Source: CAYILC01 sp964364145
GTDB taxonomy: Bacteria; Patescibacteriota; Microgenomatia; UBA1400; UBA12028
Direction: 5' to 3'
NCBI GenBank assembly: GCA_964364145.1
Contig: CAYILC010000004.1
Coordinates: forward strand, 1 to 23,442
Length of the DNA stretch: 23,442 bases
Shown: positions 1-6,294 of the stretch, one piece after another
How positions within the stretch are numbered: the stretch's first letter is position 1
Layout of the letters: each line of letters opens with the position of its first letter
Translations under genes and position numbers: made by a program
Notes under the pieces: model-generated
Told to the model about the DNA's origin: nothing
Databases searched by the model: none
What the model saw: the letters and a program-made list of their open reading frames with translations, nothing else

Positions 1-885
1 ATGAAACGCGACTTTTACGAAGTTCTCGATCTATCTAAATCTGCTTCGCAGGACGAGGTGAAAGCGGCGTACCGTAAAAAGGCGTTAGAGTTTCACCCCG
101 ATCGCAACAAGTCCACAGATGCAGAAAAAAACTTCAAGGAAGTGAACGAGGCCTATCAAGTGGTTGGCGATCCAGCCAAACGAAAAAACTATGATCAATT
201 TGGCCACGCGGCATTTGATCAATCAGCAGGCTTTGGCGGCGCAGGAGCAGGCGGCAATCCATTTGCGGGAGGCTTTGGTCAGCAGGGTCCATTTACCTAT
301 TCATATCAATCGACCGGCGGGGGAGGGAATCCTTTTGAGGGTTTCGATTTTGGTGCTGGTGCCGATCCATTCGAAATCTTTGAAAGCTTTTTTGGTGGAG
401 GTGGCAATCCATTTGGTGGACGCGCAAAGCGCAAACCTCGATATACGCTGACCATAGACTTTATGGACGCGGCAAAAGGCGCGGAGCAAACAGTGTCTAT
501 TGAAGGAAAACGACACACCATTAAAATCCCCGCAGGTGCGGACAGTGGTACAAGGATTCGCTACAGTGATTTCGATATTACCTTAAGCGTTAAACCCGAT
601 CCTACATTTAGGCGCGACGATTACGATGTCTATGTTGATCAAGAAATTCCGCTTACCATGGCAATTCTTGGCGGCAATGCTCAAGTAAAAACTATCGATG
701 GGAATCTTACCTTAAAAATTCGTCCCGGCACCCAGCCGAACACGATGGTTCGACTGCGCGAGCAAGGTATTCCCTATCTCCAACGAAAAGGACGTGGCGA
801 TGAGTATGTTCGATTGATTATAAAAATTCCGGAACATCTTTCGCGAAGACAGAGAGAGTTGATGGAAGAGTTTGAGCAACTCTAA
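1..885 (+). CDS. Class B J-domain co-chaperone (CbpA/DnaJ-like, no zinc finger)
   Basis: This is a 294-residue DnaJ-type co-chaperone that should stimulate the ATPase of DnaK and deliver unfolded clients to it in the cytosol. The J domain spans about residues 1-70 with the HPD motif at 32-34. A long Gly/Phe-rich linker follows (about 72-145), then the C-terminal substrate-binding beta domains (about 146-294). There is not one Cys in the protein, so the CxxCxGxG zinc-finger repeats of true DnaJ are absent. This makes it a class B (CbpA-like) protein. The ATG is the first base of the window and the N-terminus matches the family start, so the gene looks complete, but its ribosome-binding site is out of view. 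It converges on radC and the two genes overlap by 4 nt at their stops. I leave the symbol blank because cbpA and dnaJ cannot be told apart by function here. Confidence 0.93.
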   Translation: MKRDFYEVLDLSKSASQDEVKAAYRKKALEFHPDRNKSTDAEKNFKEVNEAYQVVGDPAKRKNYDQFGHAAFDQSAGFGGAGAGGNPFAGGFGQQGPFTYSYQSTGGGGNPFEGFDFGAGADPFEIFESFFGGGGNPFGGRAKRKPRYTLTIDFMDAAKGAEQTVSIEGKRHTIKIPAGADSGTRIRYSDFDITLSVKPDPTFRRDDYDVYVDQEIPLTMAILGGNAQVKTIDGNLTLKIRPGTQPNTMVRLREQGIPYLQRKGRGDEYVRLIIKIPEHLSRRQRELMEEFEQL

Positions 886-1553
886 ATAAGTTTCCCTTGT
901 TCTTTCATTGAAGCCCATGATGTTTTCGCAATCACAATATGATCGACCAGTTCAATTCCCAATAAATCTGCAGCCTTCTTCATCATTTGCGTAAACGCTA
1001 TATCATCCTCCGACGGTGTTGGGTCGCCAGACGGATGGTTATGTGCCAAAATAATCGATGCAACAGGATAGTGCTTGATTGGAGAAAATACATCTCGTGG
1101 GGAAATCATAAGTTGATTGAGGGCACCAACCGCCAATACTTCTTGATGTACCAATTGATATCTGGCATTCAAATAGAGACAGATCAACTGCTCTTTCTGT
1201 GATTCGGCGTATCGCTGGAGGAACGTCCATACCACGGTTGGTGATCGAAACATAAGTTCTTGACGAGTTTTTAGTCGATCTGCAAGTTCTACCATCGCAA
1301 GTAACGCACAGGCTTTTGATTTCCCGATGCCGCGTATTTTTAAAAGTTCATCTACGGTAATGTTTCCAACTTGGTGTGTTTCAAAAAGTGTTGCTATCTG
1401 CGAGGCCACGCGTTCAACAGGCGTTTCTCGTGTTCCGGATCCCAAGATCACAGTAAATAATTCTTTTGTGCTAAGGATTTTTGCATTACTCGAAATCAAA
1501 CGCTCGCGAGGTCTTGCGTTTATAGGAGTATCGCGGAGTCGGGAACCATTCAT
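882..1553 (-). CDS. radC: RadC-like JAB/MPN-domain protein
   Basis: The product is a 223-residue RadC-family protein. A helix-hairpin-helix stretch lies near residues 69-86 (LLKIRGIGKSKA). The C-terminal JAB1/MPN metalloprotease-like fold carries the metal-binding signature at 171-184, with H171, H173 and D177 inside HNHPSGDPTPSEDD. All of these ligand positions are intact. The family's biochemical role is still unsettled; it was once assigned to DNA repair, and a nuclease or peptidase role is unproven. The length is normal for the family. The gene starts 3 nt after the stop of the small gene upstream on the same strand, so the two are probably co-transcribed. Its TAG stop overlaps the stop of the J-protein gene on the other strand. 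Confidence 0.93.
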   Translation of the reverse strand: MNGSRLRDTPINARPRERLISSNAKILSTKELFTVILGSGTRETPVERVASQIATLFETHQVGNITVDELLKIRGIGKSKACALLAMVELADRLKTRQELMFRSPTVVWTFLQRYAESQKEQLICLYLNARYQLVHQEVLAVGALNQLMISPRDVFSPIKHYPVASIILAHNHPSGDPTPSEDDIAFTQMMKKAADLLGIELVDHIVIAKTSWASMKEQGKLI

Positions 1554-1556
1554 GCG

Positions 1557-1904
1557 CTATAGTGTAGCGCAAGTTTCTTTCAGCAAGCTTACAAACTGCG
1601 ATTCGCCCGAACAAAATCGCGCGGACATCGGAAATACATGGTGTCTTCCCTCAAAACCAATGATAAACAACACAGCCTTATTCCACTCCTGTTTTTTGAC
1701 TAGCACATCAAGGAAAACGGTGATCTCGAAAATCGGCACAGACTCTTCAATAATAATGACACTCGCGGGCGATACCACGAGTTGTACAAGGGCTTCTGCT
1801 ACCGTACTACAAGGCTTTACTTCGCACTCTATCCCTTCTGCCGCATGATGGTATAATCTTCTAAGACGAGAATTTTGACAAAGTAATAGGACTTGAGGAA
1901 ACAT
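1557..1904 (-). CDS. Small receiver-like (pseudo-receiver) protein
   Basis: This is a 115-residue protein if the start is the ATG at 1904. The open frame extends upstream to 1985, but that part would read through the palindrome and promoter region and looks non-conserved. The pattern of hydrophobic strands and helices (VLLLCQNSRLRRLY, then VAEALVQLV, then ASVIIIEESVP, then AVLFIIGF) resembles the first four beta-alpha units of a response-regulator receiver. The acidic pocket is missing (CQNS where DD is expected) and an E-E pair stands where the phospho-Asp strand would be. If the fold is right, it cannot be phosphorylated in the usual way. It sits 3 nt ahead of radC on the same strand and is divergent from an XRE regulator. 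I do not recognise the family with certainty; the receiver assignment is inference. Confidence 0.6.
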   Translation of the reverse strand: MFPQVLLLCQNSRLRRLYHHAAEGIECEVKPCSTVAEALVQLVVSPASVIIIEESVPIFEITVFLDVLVKKQEWNKAVLFIIGFEGRHHVFPMSARFCSGESQFVSLLKETCATL

Positions 1905-1921
1905 AAATAATACTCTATATT

Positions 1922-1941
1922 TAGTAGATAGAAATCTACTA
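1922..1941. promoter_or_regulatory. Perfect inverted repeat, candidate XRE operator
   Basis: The arms TAGTAGAT and ATCTACTA are perfect reverse complements around an AGAA spacer. The site lies between the divergent starts of the receiver-like gene (1904, minus strand) and the XRE regulator (1970, plus strand). A TACTAT sequence at 1937-1942 that could serve as a -10 box overlaps the right arm. The 20-bp size and symmetry suit a dimeric lambda-repressor-like protein, so autoregulation plus control of the receiver-like/radC operon is the obvious inference. Confidence 0.6.
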
Positions 1942-1969
1942 TAGCAAGATAGTAATGTCAAGGGGAAGT

Positions 1970-2264
1970 ATGCTCGATAGAACACAACTCGGCAAAAGAA
2001 TCAAAGAAGCGCGTTTGCGAACATGCATGTCTCAACAGCAACTGGCGGACGTTATTGGTGTGTCGGACAAAACAATCTCGGCATATGAAGTTGGTCGTGT
2101 TGATCCTCCATTGGAGTCTTTGGAAAAATTGAGTAACGCAACATTGCACCCAATCGCGTATTTTATTGGAGATGTGCAAAGTAATATTGAGGCCAAGTTG
2201 GATAGAATCGCACGCGAGCTTTCGGATATTCGACAGGTGTTGCAGGATCAGCCGAAAGAGGAAA
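1970..2264 (+). CDS. XRE-family helix-turn-helix regulator, cut by scaffold gap
   Basis: This is the N-terminal part of a lambda-repressor-like DNA-binding protein. The HTH covers about residues 7-60, with QQQLADVIGVSDKTISAYE as the helix-turn-helix core and the typical tail LEKLSNATLHPIAYFIGD. After it comes a short helical segment rich in charged residues (about 68-95), possibly for dimerisation. I chose the ATG at 1970 because AGGGGA at 1961-1966 sits just upstream. An in-frame ATG at 1955 has no such site. The frame runs into 100 N at 2265, so the true C-terminus is unknown. The apparent continuation after the gap reads through a tRNA and is not real. The neighbouring inverted repeat suggests that it represses its own divergent promoter region. 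Confidence 0.85.
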
Positions 2265-2364
2265 NNNNNNNNNNNNNNNNNNNNNNNNNNNNNNNNNNNN
2301 NNNNNNNNNNNNNNNNNNNNNNNNNNNNNNNNNNNNNNNNNNNNNNNNNNNNNNNNNNNNNNNN
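2265..2364. other. Scaffold gap of 100 N
   Basis: There are exactly 100 consecutive N, a conventional filler length, so the true gap size may be unknown. It truncates the XRE gene on the left and ends 2 nt before tRNA-Ser(GGA) on the right. Repeated tRNA-Ser sequence could be the reason why the assembly broke here. Confidence 0.98.
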
Positions 2365-2366
2365 TT

Positions 2367-2449
2367 GGAGGCGTCGCCTAGTGGCTATGGCAAACGCTTG
2401 GAAAGCGTTCTCCCGCAAGGGATCGTGGGTTCGAGTCCCTCCGCCTCCG
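2367..2449 (+). tRNA. tRNA-Ser (anticodon GGA)
   Basis: The acceptor stem pairs GGAGGCG (2367-2373) with CGCCTCC (2442-2448), and the discriminator is G2449. The D-stem is GCC/GGC. The anticodon stem AACGC/GCGTT holds the loop TTGGAAA with anticodon GGA at 2400-2402. A long variable arm (TCCC-GCAA-GGGA, 2411-2422) marks a class II tRNA and fits serine. The T-loop is TTCGAGT. One T-stem pair is a T-T mismatch (2426 with 2440), whereas both other tRNA-Ser genes here have T-A. CCA is not encoded. Any promoter lies in the gap. Confidence 0.93.
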
Positions 2450-2486
2450 CCGAGTCTTGTTCTGATGAGGTAGAATCTAAACTAAG

Positions 2487-3341
2487 ATGTTTGATTTTTT
2501 TATTTCACATAGTTCCAGATACAAAGAAATAGCCAAGTTGATTTTCTATACTTCAAAGTCAAATGATGTGAATCCTTGGTATGACGAGTCACATTTAGAT
2601 TTTGGTTCGGATATTCAGCCTAGTCTTCTAGAGGGAGTAGAACAGAGTAAGGGATATCTTCTTTTACACTCAAAATATATCTACAATAGTAAATTTATTT
2701 GCTCCGAGATGGCAAAGGCCAAAAAAGAAAAGGAAAAACGAGGTAATGATTTTAAGATCATTGTGGTGAAGATTGATGACGAAAAAATAAGAGATAAATT
2801 TTGGGGAAAATATAAGTATCTTGATTGGGATTATAATAATGAGTCATACTCAATTTTACAACTGATTGAGAGTTTTACTGGGAAAAGGAGTTTACTTGGT
2901 TTGACGATGAGTTCTTTGCTAAATTTATATCCATCCACAATATTTTCCTCACGAGAGGGAACAATTGCAGAGCACACAAGGAATTTTTTACTAACCCAAA
3001 TTGCCCATATTAAATTTTTTTTGTCCTCCGTTTCGTGCGTAACTCAAGAAAAGGAGCTTCGAGATTCGATATCAAAATTATTAAATACTAATATATTTGA
3101 ACAGATGCCAAATATTTCCCCAAGGATTTATGCCATTGGTAATGGAATGTGGGAATGTCTTCACGCCAATAGGATGAGAATAGCTCCGCAAATAAAAGTG
3201 AGTGGTTTACCATCAGAGTATAAATTGAAAACAATTCACAATGATGAGGTATACACAAGGTTTTGTTTCGAGAAAGATGGCAAACTGGTTGTCCACGCGC
3301 TACCGTTTATGTACTCGATGATATTTGATGCAGAACTTTAG
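2487..3341 (+). CDS. TIR-domain protein with unknown C-terminal domain
   Basis: The 284-residue protein begins with a TIR domain (about residues 1-130). Strand A is FDFFISHSS (2-10). The BB-loop region WYDESHLDFGSDI (31-43) includes E34, a candidate for the NAD-cleaving glutamate, followed by the helix ending in SKGYLLLHSKY (54-64) and the CSEMAKA helix (72-78). Bacterial TIR domains of this kind are NADases or make cyclic-ADP-ribose signals, mostly in antiphage defence by abortive infection. That family knowledge does not prove the role here. Residues about 140-284 match nothing I recognise and would be the sensing or partner-binding part. There is no signal peptide or membrane segment. The gene is markedly more AT-rich than dnaJ, nusA or rpoB and lies 37 nt after a tRNA-Ser, next to a decayed toxin-antitoxin pair, which suggests horizontal acquisition. 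Confidence 0.85.
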   Translation: MFDFFISHSSRYKEIAKLIFYTSKSNDVNPWYDESHLDFGSDIQPSLLEGVEQSKGYLLLHSKYIYNSKFICSEMAKAKKEKEKRGNDFKIIVVKIDDEKIRDKFWGKYKYLDWDYNNESYSILQLIESFTGKRSLLGLTMSSLLNLYPSTIFSSREGTIAEHTRNFLLTQIAHIKFFLSSVSCVTQEKELRDSISKLLNTNIFEQMPNISPRIYAIGNGMWECLHANRMRIAPQIKVSGLPSEYKLKTIHNDEVYTRFCFEKDGKLVVHALPFMYSMIFDAEL

Positions 3342-3393
3342 AACTTAGACTTCTGCGATACTTTATTTAGTCTCCATTATATGAAAAAATTAG

Positions 3394-3424
3394 TTGTTAT
3401 TTTCTTAACTTTAATTGATATACT
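3394..3424 (+). promoter_or_regulatory. Putative promoter of the MNT gene, leaderless type
   Basis: TATACT (3419-3424) is a good -10 box placed only 6 nt before the ATG at 3431, so the transcript would start at or near the start codon. TTGTTA (3394-3399) could be the -35 box, but the 19-bp spacing is long. I trust the -10 more than the -35. Confidence 0.45.
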
Positions 3425-3430
3425 CGTACT

Positions 3431-3733
3431 ATGTTGCCAACAGTAATTCAACAACACTAGCAAAATCTTACCCAGATTGCCAAAACAAATGATATTTCAT
3501 ACATGGCTCTCTACGGATCCTATTCTCGAGGCGATCAAAAACAGGGAAGCGATATTGATTTGCTTGTATCGTTTGATAAAACTCCAGGACTTATAAAGTT
3601 GATTGGTTTGGAGCAAAAGATGAGTGATATTTTAGGGGTAAAAGTTGATTTGGTAACCAAACAAGGGCTGAGTAAATACGTGAAACCTTATATTCAGGAT
3701 GATCTAAAGGTAATTTATGCAAAAAAGTCCTAG
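3431..3733 (+). pseudogene. MNT nucleotidyltransferase antitoxin, interrupted by an amber codon
   Basis: This is a minimal nucleotidyltransferase of the MntA type, the antitoxin partner of HEPN toxins, which it inactivates by adenylylation. The core motif is GSYSRGDQKQGSDIDLLV, with the catalytic D-x-D in SDIDL. The natural start appears to be the ATG at 3431, reading MLPTVIQQH followed by TAG at 3458-3460. The same frame then continues NLTQIAKTNDISYMALYGS, exactly how these proteins normally lead into the active-site strand. The stop therefore looks like a recent nonsense mutation at codon 10. Translation could restart at the ATG at 3503, giving a 76-residue protein without the first helix. 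Its 3' end overlaps the HEPN fragment by 17 nt, the usual operon arrangement of such pairs. Confidence 0.8.
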
Positions 3734-3827
3734 TCCATATATTCAATATATTGTTGATGCAGTCACAAAGATTGATGAATACCTTGTAGGAGATGACTTG
3801 ATGGATACTTCCTTTTTGAATAATTGA
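3717..3827 (+). pseudogene. HEPN (HepT/DUF86-like) toxin remnant
   Basis: This 36-codon frame starts inside the end of the MNT gene and reads MQKSPSPYIQYIVDAVTKID, then EYLVGDDLMDTSFLNN and TGA. The sequence matches the first helix and loop of DUF86/HepT toxins, which are usually about 110-140 residues long. The rest of the protein is gone, including the R-x4-6-H RNase motif near the C-terminus, so the product cannot be an active toxin. No continuation is visible in the next 300 bases in any frame. Decay of the toxin would also relax selection on the MNT antitoxin and would explain its amber codon. Confidence 0.65.
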
Positions 3828-3843
3828 TATGATTTGATATAAT
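3816..3843 (+). promoter_or_regulatory. Promoter of the small unknown gene, leaderless type
   Basis: TTGAAT (3816-3821) and a perfect TATAAT (3838-3843) are 16 bp apart. The ATG at 3850 follows the -10 box by only 6 nt, so transcription should begin at about the start codon itself. The -35 box lies within the last codons of the HEPN remnant. Confidence 0.6.
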
Positions 3844-3849
3844 ACCCTC

Positions 3850-4113
3850 ATGGAAATTCATCAAGCAAGGAAAATTCTTGCAACTAATATAAAATATCCA
3901 CCAGAAACCGCAAATGAAGCACGGATAGTTTTAGATAAATATAATCGGGGAGAGATCGCTTTTCCTGAAGATCAGCAGGGAATTATGTATATGGCTCTTC
4001 AAACATTGATGTGTGAAGGGATGGGAGATAATCACAGAGCTGATAATAAACGGAAAGATAGAAGTGCCGGACAAAAGCAAAGAAAGAAACGAACAGGTTC
4101 TCGCCGAGGATAA
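3850..4113 (+). CDS. Small basic protein of unknown function
   Basis: I do not recognise this 87-residue frame. Residues 1-60 look like a mixed helical domain (HQARKILATNIK, then ANEARIVLDKYNRG, then QQGIMYMALQTLM). The last 25 residues are very rich in Lys, Arg and Gln and probably disordered, which would suit nucleic-acid binding. There is no membrane segment or Cys cluster. The strong promoter just before the ATG argues that it is expressed, although without a ribosome-binding site. It converges on the PIG-L gene (51-nt gap, no clear terminator). It could be a small accessory gene brought in with the TIR/MNT segment. Confidence 0.5.
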   Translation: MEIHQARKILATNIKYPPETANEARIVLDKYNRGEIAFPEDQQGIMYMALQTLMCEGMGDNHRADNKRKDRSAGQKQRKKRTGSRRG

Positions 4114-4163
4114 CAAGTATCTTACCCATTCAATATATTTTCCCAAAGCCGGAAGTTTTGTAT

Positions 4164-4847
4164 CTACTTCGCTCGAATCATAAACCACTCTTCCTTCGGC
4201 GCATTAATCAGTTTTCTTCGCGCCAGAATTTGGACTACATCTTTTATCTGTGATTGATGCGCGTACATCGCTTTCACGCGCTTTTCCCAAACCGGAGCAA
4301 TATCGACAATAAGATCAACGTCCTCCCGTTTTTTTCCTTGAGGGAAATGAATAAAATAGTGATCCATAAGTTTGCTTAATTTCTCCGAGGTACAGAAATA
4401 CAGCAGTTGTTTTGCAACCTTGGTTTTCTTGAATGCTTGTGTTGCTGCCGAGGCAACAGCGATATGATCCAAGTGACCGGAAACGCCATTTAAATCAAAC
4501 GTAACAATGGTGTCGGGTTTGAGTGTATTGATGAAGGGGATAAAAGCGTTTTCGAGTTCAAGAAGATGGCTATTGCCGATCTTCCCATCCTTAAATTTGA
4601 GAAAAGTAACAGAGTTGAGATCCAAGATTTTAGCTGCAGCCTTGATTTCTTTCACGCGCGCTGTCGGACTTCCTCCAGCCTCTCCTCGAGTCGCGCAAAT
4701 AATATGAACCTCCGCGCCTTGATTTCTCCAAACCGCCAGCGATCCACCAGGGCCAAAGGTTTCATCGTCGGGATGCGCGAACAAACACAGTATGCGTTTT
4801 GGCTGGAAAAATTGTTTGAAAGATGGCGCGCTCATATTGTTATTCAT
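4164..4847 (-). CDS. PIG-L/LmbE family N-deacetylase
   Basis: This is a 227-residue zinc-dependent deacetylase of the PIG-L/LmbE family, which removes acetyl groups from N-acetylglucosaminyl substrates. The signature AHPDDE is at 24-29 (ligands H25 and D28) and GHLDH at 124-128 gives the third ligand, H128. The length is normal. The exact substrate cannot be read from sequence; bacillithiol or mycothiol synthesis, cell-surface sugars and antibiotic resistance are all known for relatives. Its ATG overlaps the nadE stop in an ATGA (4844-4847), so translation is probably coupled to nadE. A second Met at residue 5 is an alternative start. It is the last gene of the nadD-nadE operon. Confidence 0.9.
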   Translation of the reverse strand: MNNNMSAPSFKQFFQPKRILCLFAHPDDETFGPGGSLAVWRNQGAEVHIICATRGEAGGSPTARVKEIKAAAKILDLNSVTFLKFKDGKIGNSHLLELENAFIPFINTLKPDTIVTFDLNGVSGHLDHIAVASAATQAFKKTKVAKQLLYFCTSEKLSKLMDHYFIHFPQGKKREDVDLIVDIAPVWEKRVKAMYAHQSQIKDVVQILARRKLINAPKEEWFMIRAK

Positions 4848-5620
4848 ATCGTGTATGGTACCTCTAACTTGAATCGGTTTGATTGCACTCGTGCGTTAAT
4901 ACGTTGAATAGTTTCTGGAGAAATTTTTTCGATAACGATTGAATCAACCTTTTTCTTTTTATCGATCAATTCAGTTAACACTTGGTCTGCCTGTTCATAC
5001 GTAAATCCAAGTTCATCCTCATCTGTTTGCTCGCTCCACAATCCCGCGGATGGGTGTTTCGTAAGAATTTGTTGAGGGATACCCAACTCCCGCGCAAGGT
5101 CCCGAACCTGCGTTTTGTATAAAGAGATGAGAGGTTCAATGTCCGAAGCAGCATCGCCGAATCGTGTGAAATACCCAAGGTAATGCTCCGATTTATTTTC
5201 TGTCCCGCAAACGAGCGCGTTTTTTGCTTTTGCCAGATCATACACAAAAATCATACGAACACGCGCCATGACGTTGCCACGACGCACTTTGTCGCTAGAA
5301 GGTATGTTACGTTGGCTGCAAATTGTATCGACAACTTTCTTAATGTTCAGTTCTATCAAATTTTCCTGAGATATTGAGTTCCAAACACAAATAGTTTTTG
5401 CATCGTCCATATTTTGCCGACCGTACGGCAGTAAAACAGGAAAAATGTTTTGTTTGGGTAGGGAGCGGGCGAGTAAAGATAATGAAACTGCGGAGTCGAT
5501 TCCACCGGAAACCCCAATCACGGCATACTGCATGGATTGTTTTGCCCAGGTGTTTTCAATGAACTCAATAATTTTTTCGATCTTTTGCTTACTCTTATTC
5601 GCCATATCAACATTATACAT
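4844..5620 (-). CDS. nadE: NH3-dependent NAD+ synthetase
   Basis: The 258-residue protein catalyses the last step of NAD synthesis, amidating nicotinic-acid adenine dinucleotide with ammonia and ATP in the cytosol. The N-type ATP pyrophosphatase loop SGGIDS is at 38-43. Also typical are GTENKSEHYLGYFTRFGD, which binds deamido-NAD and metal, and KTQVRDLARELGIP. There is no glutaminase domain, so ammonia must come from solution or another enzyme. The first ATG (5620) overlaps the end of nadD by 8 nt. The in-frame ATG at 5605 (MANKSKQ) is the other candidate and lies 7 nt past the nadD stop. The gene lies in one operon with nadD (upstream) and the PIG-L deacetylase (downstream). Confidence 0.95.
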   Translation of the reverse strand: MYNVDMANKSKQKIEKIIEFIENTWAKQSMQYAVIGVSGGIDSAVSLSLLARSLPKQNIFPVLLPYGRQNMDDAKTICVWNSISQENLIELNIKKVVDTICSQRNIPSSDKVRRGNVMARVRMIFVYDLAKAKNALVCGTENKSEHYLGYFTRFGDAASDIEPLISLYKTQVRDLARELGIPQQILTKHPSAGLWSEQTDEDELGFTYEQADQVLTELIDKKKKVDSIVIEKISPETIQRINARVQSNRFKLEVPYTI

Positions 5621-6167
5621 ACAGTCGATTTTTTTTGATGTATTCAGCGATTTCTTTTGTAACGAATTTTTCTATTGATTGACGATGATGAACCGCGTTT
5701 CTCACTTCTGTCGAGGCAACCGAGATAATCGGGCAGTCTTTCACTGCTTGCATACCAGGCAATAACATATCAACTGGATGGTTTTCTCGTGGGTATACTA
5801 ATACCGTGAATTTTTTAAGCAGTTCCTCGTATCGATACCATTTATGAAACACACCAACCTGATCCGATCCGATTAGCCACACAAATGAGTGTTGTGGAAA
5901 TTCTTTCACGGCATGTTCTAATGTTTCAAGCGAGTAACTTGGAGTAGCTTTTTCAAGTTCATATGTATAAATGGTGTGTTTGTTGCGTAATAATTCCAAC
6001 ATGTCCAATCGATTTTTCGCCGGAGACATGTATTTTGCGAATGGGTGATTCGCGCACGGAACAAACCACACTTCATCGGTGATTTTTTGGCGCTCAACAA
6101 CGTTGGCAACCGTGAGATGCCCCAGATGTGGAGGGTCGAAACTTCCGCCGAAGAGTGCGATGCGCAT
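5613..6167 (-). CDS. nadD: Nicotinate-nucleotide adenylyltransferase
   Basis: This 184-residue enzyme joins ATP and nicotinate mononucleotide to give deamido-NAD, the substrate of the nadE product encoded next. The nucleotidyltransferase motif GGSFDPPHLGH lies at 7-17, with the (H/T)xGH pair H14 and H17. The C-terminal SxxxR-type motif appears as SVASTEVRNAV. The length is typical. A TACAAT -10 candidate lies 6 nt before the ATG (6174-6179 on the opposite strand), which would make the operon mRNA leaderless or nearly so. Two consecutive NAD-salvage steps are co-encoded, so the cell can make NAD from nicotinate mononucleotide. No genes for de novo synthesis are in view. Confidence 0.95.
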   Translation of the reverse strand: MRIALFGGSFDPPHLGHLTVANVVERQKITDEVWFVPCANHPFAKYMSPAKNRLDMLELLRNKHTIYTYELEKATPSYSLETLEHAVKEFPQHSFVWLIGSDQVGVFHKWYRYEELLKKFTVLVYPRENHPVDMLLPGMQAVKDCPIISVASTEVRNAVHHRQSIEKFVTKEIAEYIKKNRLYV

Positions 6168-6173
6168 GGCCGC

Positions 6174-6191
6174 ATTGTATCATGGTACAAT
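6174..6191. promoter_or_regulatory. Divergent -10 elements of nadD and tRNA-Ser(GCT) forming a dyad
   Basis: ATTGTA (6174-6179) and TACAAT (6186-6191) form an inverted repeat around TCATGG. Read leftward the first is a TACAAT -10 for nadD, 6 nt before its ATG. Read rightward the second is an extended -10, TGGTACAAT (6183-6191), 9 nt before the tRNA. I see no good -35 box on either side. Confidence 0.5.
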
Positions 6192-6200
6192 TGGCGACTT

Positions 6201-6288
6201 GGAGGAGTGGTCCAGTGGTTACGACGCGAGTTTGCTAAACTCGGATCTCAAAAGGGTCTCGTGGGTTCGATTCCCACCTCCTCCGCCA
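6201..6288 (+). tRNA. tRNA-Ser (anticodon GCT)
   Basis: The acceptor stem pairs GGAGGAG (6201-6207) with CTCCTCC (6278-6284). The discriminator is G6285 and CCA is encoded at 6286-6288, unlike the other tRNA genes here. The anticodon stem CGAGT/ACTCG holds the loop TTGCTAA with GCT at 6234-6236, which reads AGC and AGU. A class II variable arm (about 6244-6260) is present. The T-arm is GTGGG/CCCAC with the loop TTCGATT. The tRNA ends 6 nt from the end of the convergent upp gene. Confidence 0.96.
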
Positions 6289-6294
6289 ACAAAT

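Noticed and set aside
1905..1985. N-terminal extension of the receiver-like protein
   Set aside because: It would cover the operator palindrome and the XRE start region and looks like translated promoter sequence.
2365..2473. Continuation of the XRE protein after the gap
   Set aside because: The translated stretch is tRNA-Ser(GGA) read in frame (WVRVPPPPP). The apparent continuity only reflects that 100 N were read through.
3458..3460. TAG in the MNT gene as a recoded sense codon
   Set aside because: TAG serves as the normal stop of radC, infB, the TIR gene and the PIG-L gene in this same window, so recoding is unlikely.
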